This document shows positions 30,330 to 35,761 of a stretch of 35,761 bases of DNA, in pieces. The DNA is taken from assembly GCA_021797745.1 (NCBI GenBank), contig JAJZZD010000008.1, forward strand, positions 1-35,761, given 5' to 3'. Origin of the DNA: Microcaldota archaeon (lineage in GTDB: Archaea; Micrarchaeota; Micrarchaeia; Micrarchaeales; CABMGC01). Made by a program: the position numbers and the translations under genes. The notes under the pieces were generated by a model, which did no database searches, was not told the DNA's origin, and saw only the letters and a list, made by a program, of their open reading frames with translations. Positions within the stretch are counted from its first letter, which is position 1; the number at the start of each line of letters is the position of its first letter.

Positions 30330-31286
30330 ATGGACGATTCTAAAAATGCTGGCGGTCCTGGTCCTGAAAAGAAATATACTGGCAGCGTGGCAGTATTGGT
30401 TGACGTAATAATACTTGCTGTTGTTGCCGTTGTCGTTTTTTGGTACACTATTTACTCCGCTTACGCTGTGTTATATACATTGATTGCATTTTTCATAGCG
30501 CTGCTGTTCGTAGCCGGGCTATCGATAAGGGTGCTCAGTCAGTGGAACATGATGGCGGTACTAAGACTGGGAAAATACGTCGGGGTGATTGGACCTGGAC
30601 TGAACTTCATAATGCCGATAATAGAATCAACGCCGGTAAAGATAGACATAAGAGTGATAAGCACGCCGTTTAGGGCTGAGAAAACCCTCACAAAGGACAA
30701 CGTGCCCGTGGACGTTGATGCTATACTTTTCTGGAAAGTGGAGGACGCCGAGAAGGCGATACTTAACGTTCAGACGTATTACGATTCTGTGCTTTTGGCA
30801 TCGCAGACGGCAATGAGGGACATTATTGGAAAAAGCGTGCTCGCAGACATGCTTGCAGGCAGGGACATAATAGGAAAAGACATACAAAAGCTAATAGAAG
30901 ACAGAGTTACTAACTGGGGCATCGATGCCATATCAGTGGAGATAAGGGACGTAACTATACCGGGCGAACTTCAGAATGCCATGGCGAGAGTCGCTACGTC
31001 AGACAGAGAAAAGCAGGCAAGGGTTATACTAGCAGAGAGCGAGTCGCTTGCTGCAGATAAGATGCTCGAGGCAGCGAATAAGTATAAGGCCAATCCGCAG
31101 GCCATGCAGCTCAGGGCGCTTAACATGATGTATGAGATAAGCCTTGCGGGAAAGAACGTAATGGTGTTTATTCCGACTGAAAGCAAAGGGCTCAGCTTGC
31201 CCATTCCATTCGGCGTATCAGGCATCACCAACTACATGAAAGGCCAGGGCAAAAATACGCCTGCGCAAAAGCAGGGCCAAAAGTAA
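30330..31286 (+). CDS. stomatin/prohibitin-like SPFH (band 7) membrane protein
   Basis: This 318-residue protein has two N-terminal hydrophobic segments (about 20-70), then an SPFH domain (MMAVLRLGKYVGVIGPGLNFIMPIIESTPVKIDIRV) and a helical C-terminal region (KQARVILAESESLAADKMLEAANKYKANPQAMQLRAL) that assembles into membrane-bound cages. Archaeal stomatins are usually encoded beside an NfeD-type serine protease; none is seen here. A TATA box (tgtttaaatatgc, about 30291-30303) lies in the 3-prime end of the phosphoesterase, giving a leader of about six bases. The C-terminus is Lys/Gln-rich. Confidence 0.92.
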   Translation: MDDSKNAGGPGPEKKYTGSVAVLVDVIILAVVAVVVFWYTIYSAYAVLYTLIAFFIALLFVAGLSIRVLSQWNMMAVLRLGKYVGVIGPGLNFIMPIIESTPVKIDIRVISTPFRAEKTLTKDNVPVDVDAILFWKVEDAEKAILNVQTYYDSVLLASQTAMRDIIGKSVLADMLAGRDIIGKDIQKLIEDRVTNWGIDAISVEIRDVTIPGELQNAMARVATSDREKQARVILAESESLAADKMLEAANKYKANPQAMQLRALNMMYEISLAGKNVMVFIPTESKGLSLPIPFGVSGITNYMKGQGKNTPAQKQGQK

Positions 31287-31420
31287 GGAGGAACGGGCAA
31301 AGCAGGAAAGCATGCAAATTAAAGCCCGCAAAAGTGATGCATGGAAAGCAGGCAAAAAACAGGCAATGTGGAAGTTACGCGTCAAGGCGCATCGACATAC
31401 GCATCCAGGCAGGATTTCAC

Positions 31421-32860
31421 TCAAATAGGATTAGCGGGAAACTTTTCCTTGAAGTCTTTCATTTCAGCTACAACCTTATTGTGCCAAGGAGCGAAATCTT
31501 TCATTTCTTTAGGGTATTTTTTGTATAAGTCTATCAAAAGTTTCATTTTCTGTGTAGTGTAAAGCAGGTTCTTGAATGCGTTTATGTTGGCTATTCCGCT
31601 AAGCAACTTTTGAAACTTACCTGCCATGCTTATTTCGGGCATTCTTCCATAACTCAGCTCCTCAGCTTCCTTTGGAGTTAGGAAATGTTCCATGCCATAG
31701 TTTATCAGGTCGTTGTTAAGAGACTGCAGATAAACCCTGAAAATCTCCAGAGCCGCAGTTTTGCTGCCATATACTTCATTGTATTTGGTGTTGTATTTCC
31801 ACAGATGTTCCATGCTTATTTTATTTTCCCTTATCGCTTCGCCAGCTATTTCTCCAGCAAGTACCCCGGAAACCATGGCAGGACCTATGCCGCCAGCGCT
31901 TATCGGGTTTGCCATAGACATGCTGTCGCCTGCACCCATGTAATTCATGTAAACAAGACTGTCCTGCTGCCTTCTTACGCTTACAGACCAGTATCCTTTG
32001 CCATTGCTATCAGTATCGTCAACTTGCCTGTTAGCTATGACCGGATTCCATTCCACATACTCGTCTATCAGTTTGTGCAGCGAATCGCTCTTCCCCAATT
32101 TCGCGTTGCGCCTATCGAGGCTGTGCTTTTCCACACCTATGCCGACGTTTATCCTGTGGTTGCTTTTAGGGAAGACCCAGCCGTAGCCCCCGGGAGCAAG
32201 GACTTGGTTGAGATGTATGAGAGCGTTCTTTGGGTCGTAGTAATTCAAATCATCGTACTTTGAATCGAATTTCATTATGTAGCGTCCTGTGGATTCAAGG
32301 TCATCTACACTTACCTCACGTGATATGTAATCGTTTACCGGCAGTTTCCTCCTTAGCGTGCTTGCAGTCCCCAGGCAGTCTATGAGGATCTTGCAGTATT
32401 TTTTGTACTCCTGCTTTTTTTCGTCCTTCCCGAATATACCGGTTATCTTATTACCGTCAAGTATAGGTCCTTCTACTTCGTGGCCTTCGAGATACTCAGC
32501 GCCTGCCTTTTTGGCCATGTTGACGATTTTTTTTGCCAGTTTGGGTCTGTCTAATGTGTAGCCTTCGCCTTCGAAGAGGAATTTATTCTTCATGTCAGGA
32601 CTTATCGCATAAACCCCGTCGACTTTCGTGTCCAGCTCAGGAGAATCAAAGTCAATGCCGAGCTCGCTGTGCAGAAAATCAAGATGAGCTTTGGCCACGG
32701 CATCCCCGCACACCCATCCCCAATTAGTTTTCTTTCCGGCCGTTTCAAAGTAGTTTCTGTCTATGAGAAGGGTCTTAGCTCCACGCTGCGCAGCCGCAGT
32801 AGCTGCCAGGGCTCCGGCAATGCCGGCACCGGCGACTATCACATCATAATTAGTTTCCAT
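31421..32860 (-). CDS. geranylgeranyl reductase-family FAD-dependent oxidoreductase
   Basis: A flavoprotein of 479 residues. The N-terminal dinucleotide-binding fold is DVIVAGAGIAGALAATAAAQRGAKTLLIDR (GxGxxG, then Asp/Arg). The second FAD motif is GAGDSMSMANPISAGGIGPAMVSG. The family includes the enzymes that saturate geranylgeranyl chains of archaeal membrane lipids, so membrane lipid maturation is the likely role. The C-terminal 100 residues are helical. It is somewhat longer than typical 400-residue members and may have an extended C-terminus. Convergent with the stomatin gene; 134 bp of noncoding sequence separate them. A related halogenase-type role cannot be ruled out by eye. Confidence 0.88.
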   Translation of the reverse strand: METNYDVIVAGAGIAGALAATAAAQRGAKTLLIDRNYFETAGKKTNWGWVCGDAVAKAHLDFLHSELGIDFDSPELDTKVDGVYAISPDMKNKFLFEGEGYTLDRPKLAKKIVNMAKKAGAEYLEGHEVEGPILDGNKITGIFGKDEKKQEYKKYCKILIDCLGTASTLRRKLPVNDYISREVSVDDLESTGRYIMKFDSKYDDLNYYDPKNALIHLNQVLAPGGYGWVFPKSNHRINVGIGVEKHSLDRRNAKLGKSDSLHKLIDEYVEWNPVIANRQVDDTDSNGKGYWSVSVRRQQDSLVYMNYMGAGDSMSMANPISAGGIGPAMVSGVLAGEIAGEAIRENKISMEHLWKYNTKYNEVYGSKTAALEIFRVYLQSLNNDLINYGMEHFLTPKEAEELSYGRMPEISMAGKFQKLLSGIANINAFKNLLYTTQKMKLLIDLYKKYPKEMKDFAPWHNKVVAEMKDFKEKFPANPI

Positions 32861-32928
32861 TTAAACAACGACCAATTGATGAGATTATTTCAGTAAAATG
32901 TTTTCAAAACGAAATATGCGTGGCAGGC

Positions 32929-33099
32929 CTAACCTTTGATCACGGTTATCGGTATCACTTCCTTTTCGAATTCCAGCTCAGCAAGAGCCAAAGGCTCTGA
33001 AACGTCTTTAGGCACTTTTACGAGCGGCGGAGCGCCGTATGCAAGCTGGAGCGCCCTTGCACCTATGATCCTCGCTTTTTCGAATTTAGTGTAGTCCAA
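32929..33099 (-). CDS. rpoK: DNA-directed RNA polymerase subunit Rpo6/RpoK
   Basis: A 56-residue protein. I translated the minus strand to the TAG at 32931-32929: MDYTKFEKARIIGARALQL, then AYGAPPLVKVPKDVSEP, then LALAELEFEKEVIPITVIKG. This is the conserved RpoK/RPB6 core, including the E-K/R-A-R-I-I-G-x-R-A-L-Q-L helix. RpoK clamps the RNA polymerase assembly. It starts at TTG (33099-33097), the only in-frame start codon next to the domain; upstream the frame continues 16 codons without homology. It is so short that simple ORF cut-offs miss it. It lies 68 bp upstream of the reductase gene on the same strand and may share its transcript. Confidence 0.93.
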   Translation of the reverse strand: MDYTKFEKARIIGARALQLAYGAPPLVKVPKDVSEPLALAELEFEKEVIPITVIKG

Positions 33100-33202
33100 A
33101 AAATCACACGAAATGCAGCCAACGCACTGGACAAATTGGCAGTTAATAGTTTACGCACGAAGGTTTTTAATAGCTTTTGTATCTCGAAAACGTTGCTCCA
33201 AG

Positions 33203-33916
33203 TTACCTTACCGGATCGTAATTTCCCTTTGACTTGTGAAGCATATTGTACTTCAGCACGTTGCTTGCGTTGAACGCTATGTATTTCAGCACACCCCATT
33301 TAACTATCCTTCTGGTGCTGGTAGCGGTCACTGCATTGTTTATGTATTCTATAGTTCCTAACTTCTTTAGTCTATTGACAAGGTCCATGTCCTCGTATGT
33401 TTCTAGCGATTCGTCAAAGCCGCGAGCCTTTTCGAATGCAAACCTGCGAACAGCAAAATTGGAGCCGCTTATTCCAGGAGCGCCTATTGCAAAGATGAAT
33501 TTTGCCAAATATACTGACGCGAACTTGTATCCGAAACGTATGAAACGTGTAGTTTCTTCAAGAGGTATCATGGGTCCTGTTGCAGCAACAAGTTTGGGGT
33601 TCTTCGCAAATGCATCGGCATATATTTTGAGCAGGTTTTTTGTAGGTTTCGTATCGGCATTGGTAAAGAAGATTATTTCGCCCTTCGCGTGCCTTACGCC
33701 GGTATTCCTTGCAAGCCCTATGCCTCTCCTAGGCTCAATGACAACCTTTCCGTACTTTCTCGCTATCTCGCGCGTTTTGTCGCTGCTGTTAGAATCTACG
33801 AGTATCATCTCAAAGTCTTTCATCGTCTGTGTGCTGAGGCCTGAAAACAAGTGCCGTATGTATTTCTCCTCATTGTAAGCAGGTATCACCACGCTTATCT
33901 TCGGTTTTTTAGACAT
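33203..33916 (-). CDS. GT2-family glycosyltransferase
   Basis: This 237-residue GT-A fold glycosyltransferase has the first strand VVIPAYNEEKYI (residues 10-21) and DSNSSDKTREIA, followed by an acidic DxD-like site at FFTNADTKP. The acceptor-side segment includes FDESLETYEDMDLVNRLKKLG (ED motif of GT2). It transfers a sugar from a nucleotide or lipid donor to an unknown acceptor; surface glycans or N-glycans are plausible because several neighbours carry many sequons. A TATA box (minus strand TTTTTATATTTT, about 33935-33946) is 26 bp before the ATG, so the transcript is leaderless. No membrane helix is evident. Confidence 0.92.
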   Translation of the reverse strand: MSKKPKISVVIPAYNEEKYIRHLFSGLSTQTMKDFEMILVDSNSSDKTREIARKYGKVVIEPRRGIGLARNTGVRHAKGEIIFFTNADTKPTKNLLKIYADAFAKNPKLVAATGPMIPLEETTRFIRFGYKFASVYLAKFIFAIGAPGISGSNFAVRRFAFEKARGFDESLETYEDMDLVNRLKKLGTIEYINNAVTATSTRRIVKWGVLKYIAFNASNVLKYNMLHKSKGNYDPVR

Positions 33917-34052
33917 GTGGCTGAATTACTTTTTAAAATATAAAAAGCAATATGCAAAACGCAAATATTGCGGGACAGCGCAAATAAGGCAGATGCTGCT
34001 AGACTAATATGATTATAAATTATGCGTTTCGAATATATATGAATGTGATAGA

Positions 34053-34244
34053 ATGAAAGGAAAAGTAAAGATGTTCAATGCCGCAAGAGGCTTTGGATTT
34101 ATTACAGGAGAAGACGGAAAGGACGTATACGTGCACAGCACGGCGATACAAGGCGGAGCGGCTCTCGCAGTAGGAGATGCGGTTGAATATGACGTCGAAG
34201 AAGGCGAACGCGGACCGAGAGCAAAGAACGTAAAGAAGCTCTGA
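34053..34244 (+). CDS. cold-shock domain protein (CspA-like)
   Basis: A 63-residue single cold-shock domain. RNP1 is [10 protein letters not shown] and RNP2 is DVYVHSTAI; the full beta-barrel and a C-terminal RAKNVKKL are present. CspA-like proteins bind single-stranded RNA or DNA and melt secondary structure. The family is widespread in bacteria and patchy in archaea, so horizontal acquisition is plausible. A TATA box (gattataaatta, 34011-34022) predicts a leader of about 10 nt. It stands alone, divergent from the glycosyltransferase. Confidence 0.93.
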   Translation: MKGKVKMFNAARGFGFITGEDGKDVYVHSTAIQGGAALAVGDAVEYDVEEGERGPRAKNVKKL

Positions 34245-34270
34245 ACGAATCCTAGAAATTCATAGTTTAC

Positions 34271-34302
34271 GTTTTGGGCGTTTATTTTTTCAGCCCATTT
34301 TT
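34271..34302 (+). terminator. possible terminator of the cold-shock gene
   Basis: gggc (34276-34279) and gccc (34293-34296) can form a short stem around tttattttttca, and both the loop and the 3-prime flank (attttt) are T-rich. Archaeal termination mainly needs the T run; the stem may be incidental. Confidence 0.35.
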
Positions 34303-34330
34303 ACGGCATGAGCCCACGCTATGCAAAAGG

Positions 34331-34398
34331 TGCATGGGGAGAGATTTGAACTCTCGAACACGCTAAGGGTTTGAGAGTGTTTCCTAGCGGTTCCACGC
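34331..34398 (-). other. tRNA-like sequence without a D arm (pseudo-tRNA or att remnant)
   Basis: The minus strand ends like a tRNA: a T arm GAGAG-TTCAAAT-CTCTC, an acceptor 3-prime strand CCCATGC and a discriminator A. The 5-prime strand GCGTGGA pairs with the acceptor over 6 of 7 positions (one G-U). Between them is no D arm but one hairpin: CGCTAGG with CCTTAGCG (7 bp, one bulged T) and a 14-nt loop containing CAA, then a 5-nt variable region. Competing pairings exist (AACAC with GTGTT; ACTCTC with GAGAGT). It could be a decayed tRNA-Leu, an integration-site remnant bordering the AbiE island, or a D-armless tRNA-like RNA. It is not a standard tRNA. Confidence 0.4.
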
Positions 34399-34401
34399 CT
34401 A

Positions 34402-34449
34402 TATTCCTAGTCATATTTCCACCAAAAATAACACAAATGGCTAGGAATA
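34402..34449. repeat. 9-bp inverted repeat TATTCCTAG / CTAGGAATA
   Basis: The arms are at 34402-34410 and 34441-34449, with a 30-nt spacer. A third partial copy (TTCCTAG) is at 34381-34387 inside the tRNA-like element. The function is unknown; it lies between the tRNA-like sequence and the abiE operator. Confidence 0.6.
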
Positions 34450-34486
34450 CCTCTTCCGACGCTCCAACTCCCGCTCTTGCTAATTA

Positions 34487-34526
34487 ATGTGTTATTAATT
34501 ATCATTTGATAATTAACTTAACACAT
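34487..34526. promoter_or_regulatory. large inverted repeat, probable AbiEi operator
   Basis: Starting at the central ATTT (34504-34507), TTAATTATC pairs with GATAATTAA (9 bp). After a two-base bulge (CT), ATGTGTTA pairs with TAACACAT (8 bp), giving 17 bp in 40 bp. The right arm abuts the TATA box of the abiE operon. AbiEi-type antitoxins are known to repress their own operons by binding inverted repeats near the promoter, so this is the natural candidate. Confidence 0.7.
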
Positions 34527-34538
34527 ATATTTAAATAC
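34525..34538 (+). promoter_or_regulatory. TATA box of the abiE operon
   Basis: atatatttaaata is centred near 34531, which predicts transcription from about 34557 and translation from the ATG at 34560 with nearly no leader. A protein bound to the preceding inverted repeat would block TBP/TFB. Confidence 0.65.
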
Positions 34539-34559
34539 CATCTTGTACAAATTACTAAT

Positions 34560-35195
34560 ATGCAAACAAGCGACTTTGTAAGGTTTCTGATTGAAAGTCA
34601 CATGCCCGTGTTTACCTTAAATGATACGGTAAAGATACTGCACAAAAACAGAACTTACTCCATACTTTTCCTTCACAGATGCGTTAAGAAAGGGTACATT
34701 GGCAGGGTCGAAAGGGGCTTGTACTATGTAAAGGAGAGGTACAACGAATACGAGATAGCGTCGCATGTGATGAGCCCCTCATATGTTAGCATGGTGTCCG
34801 CGCTTGCCTACTACGGCTTGACTACACAGATACCGCGAGTAGTCTATGTAGTCTCAACGAAAAGGCACAAACGGCTCAACGGAGTTGCGGGTTTCGACAT
34901 TGTTTTTAAAAAAATAAAAAAGGACATGCTGTTCGGATACAAAAAGGAAGCAGATGGTAACATATTCATCGCGGAGCCGGAGAAGGCACTGGTAGACATA
35001 TATTATTTTGATGATGTAAATGACCTCGACCCTGCGGCACTTGAAAGGCCAGCCAGGATAGACGTAAACAAACTTGTGTCTTATGCGGTGAAAAGCAAGA
35101 AAAGGTCGGTGCTCGTTGGAATCACGGCATTGCTGAGAGAACACGGGTATGCAACGCAGGCTAAAAGGCTGGCTACTTTAGCACAAATAGATTAG
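34560..35195 (+). CDS. AbiEi-type antitoxin / transcriptional regulator
   Basis: This 211-residue protein has an N-terminal winged helix-turn-helix (FTLNDTVKILHKNRTYSILFLHRCVKKGYIGRVERGLYYV) and the C-terminal AbiEi domain (SHVMSPSYVSMVSALAYYGLTTQIP, then IFIAEPEKALVDIYYF). AbiEi antitoxins repress their operon and neutralise AbiEii. I start at ATG 34560; a longer frame begins inside the operator and before the TATA box, so it cannot be the transcribed start. The stop TAG forms part of the ribosome-binding site (TAGGTGAG) of the next gene. Its helper role and the type IV mode are inferred from the family. Confidence 0.9.
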   Translation: MQTSDFVRFLIESHMPVFTLNDTVKILHKNRTYSILFLHRCVKKGYIGRVERGLYYVKERYNEYEIASHVMSPSYVSMVSALAYYGLTTQIPRVVYVVSTKRHKRLNGVAGFDIVFKKIKKDMLFGYKKEADGNIFIAEPEKALVDIYYFDDVNDLDPAALERPARIDVNKLVSYAVKSKKRSVLVGITALLREHGYATQAKRLATLAQID

Positions 35196-35203
35196 GTGAG
35201 CAT

Positions 35204-35761
35204 ATGATTGAGAAGGATGAGCTTCTTAAAATGCGCATTTACGAGCAACCGTATCAGAAGGAGAAGGACTACGTGGAAGAACTATTTCTTGATGAGATAT
35301 ATACTGTAACTGGAGAGTTGGTGTTTAAGGGCGGGACAGCACTCTCAAAATTCTATAACTCTATAAGGTTTTCCGACGATCTCGACTTCTCACTGATGCA
35401 TGATGGCGGCGGAAATAGGCTGTCCGTATTGCTTGACAATGTCGTAGACAAGATTTCCAAGGAATATCCGCTGAAGATTATGAGGAAGAAAAATAATGCC
35501 GATATGCTTGTGTACGAGCTTAGCGTGAGGGGACCGTTATTTGAAATGCTGAACAAATACCAGCATCTGAAGATAGAGGTGGATAAGAAGGCTTCTGTCA
35601 TTGAGAAAACAGAGGTGTTTAGGAGAAACCCTCCGTATCTAGACTTAAAACCGTACACCGCGGTAGTCATGAATAGGAAGGAGATATTATCTGAGAAGAT
35701 TGTTGCACTACTTTTCAGGCATAATGTTAAGTCAAGAGATTTGTATGACATCTATTTTCTC
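35204..35761 (+). CDS. AbiEii-type nucleotidyltransferase toxin (partial, cut by window end)
   Basis: The frame starts at ATG 35204 behind a GGTGA ribosome-binding site with 5-nt spacing and stays open to the last base, giving 186 residues. The nucleotidyltransferase motifs are VFKGGTALSKFY (about residues 40-51) and FSDDLDFSL (about 56-64) with the catalytic acidic pair. Further on, EILSEKIVALLFRHNVKSRDLYDIYFL is the usual KxxALxxRxxxRDxYD segment of the AbiEii/DUF1814 family. These proteins act as growth-inhibiting toxins that modify tRNA ends or nucleotides in phage defence. The C-terminal part lies beyond the window. Confidence 0.92.
   Translation, partial: MIEKDELLKMRIYEQPYQKEKDYVEELFLDEIYTVTGELVFKGGTALSKFYNSIRFSDDLDFSLMHDGGGNRLSVLLDNVVDKISKEYPLKIMRKKNNADMLVYELSVRGPLFEMLNKYQHLKIEVDKKASVIEKTEVFRRNPPYLDLKPYTAVVMNRKEILSEKIVALLFRHNVKSRDLYDIYFL

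Noticed and set aside
34260-34398. A permuted tRNA gene, with the 5-prime half (GCGTGGG at 34313-34319, minus strand) after the 3-prime half.
   Set aside because: GCGTGGG pairs with CCCATGC, but the sequence following it has no D arm with GG and no anticodon stem, so a permuted tRNA cannot be built.
34331-34500. An intron-containing or split tRNA-Leu with its 5-prime exon further upstream on the minus strand.
   Set aside because: No upstream stretch offers an acceptor strand complementary to CCCATGC together with a D arm; the CTAGGAATA repeats do not form a clear bulge-helix-bulge.
34506-34559. An upstream start for AbiEi.
   Set aside because: It lies inside the palindrome and before the TATA box, so it is not transcribed from the obvious promoter.
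35353-35751. A 132-codon open frame on the minus strand at the right edge.
   Set aside because: It is the shadow of the AbiEii coding frame, which carries the conserved motifs.
1-35761. CRISPR array or cas genes.
   Set aside because: No regularly spaced repeats and no Cas motif are visible; the only RNA-guided nuclease is TnpB.

Overview
The window looks like chromosomal DNA of a small-genome archaeon. The information-processing genes are all archaeal in type: the RFC large subunit, a short histone, Rpo6/RpoK, a wyosine-pathway Taw1, aEF-2, ribosomal proteins L7Ae, S28e, L24e and L30e, and the archaeal forms of PheS/PheT and S7/S12. Many genes have a TATA box about 26 bp before the start codon, which points to leaderless mRNAs. 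Medium G+C, heavily N-glycosylatable membrane-anchored proteins of unknown family, tails on ribosomal proteins and a shortened RNase P RNA suggest a DPANN-type lineage. Micrarchaeota is my best guess, but this is inference and not proven by any one gene.

Layout. 1-2.1 kb: the end of a + strand gene, a 36-codon ORF, a coiled-coil protein, a PEBP-family protein and tRNA-Glu(CTC). 2.2-6.7 kb: rfcL converges on pheT/pheS. 6.7-10.0 kb: a membrane-anchored protein, Taw1, and a DUF1634-TSUP transporter pair. 10.06-10.29 kb: an apparent gap that holds the RNase P RNA, with its promoter in the tail of the next gene. 10.3-13.6 kb: a repeat-containing surface protein, a small membrane protein, a histone divergent from a GNAT acetyltransferase, and another surface protein. 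13.6-19.5 kb: thiI and the L7Ae-S28e-L24e cluster, interrupted by two almost identical IS200/IS605 elements, each with TnpA and TnpB. 19.6-23.6 kb: the L30e-S12-S7-EF-2 cluster. 23.8-29.5 kb: SMC with a signal peptidase I, and a site-2-type protease. 29.6-33.9 kb: a metallophosphoesterase, a stomatin, a geranylgeranyl reductase-type flavoprotein, rpoK (a 56-codon gene that is easily missed) and a GT2 glycosyltransferase. 34.0-35.8 kb: a cold-shock protein, a tRNA-like sequence, a large inverted repeat and an AbiEi/AbiEii toxin-antitoxin pair cut by the window end.

How it works together. Most of the window is translation machinery (ribosomal proteins, EF-2, tRNA charging and modification, RNase P RNA) plus chromosome maintenance (RFC, SMC, histone). 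A secretion and envelope set accompanies it: signal peptidase, membrane protease, stomatin, glycosyltransferase, lipid reductase and glycosylated surface proteins. Two parts are clearly mobile or accessory. The IS pair has recently landed among ribosomal genes, and copy 1 appears to have separated thiI from its promoter. The right-hand AbiE island has an operator-like palindrome abutting its TATA box.
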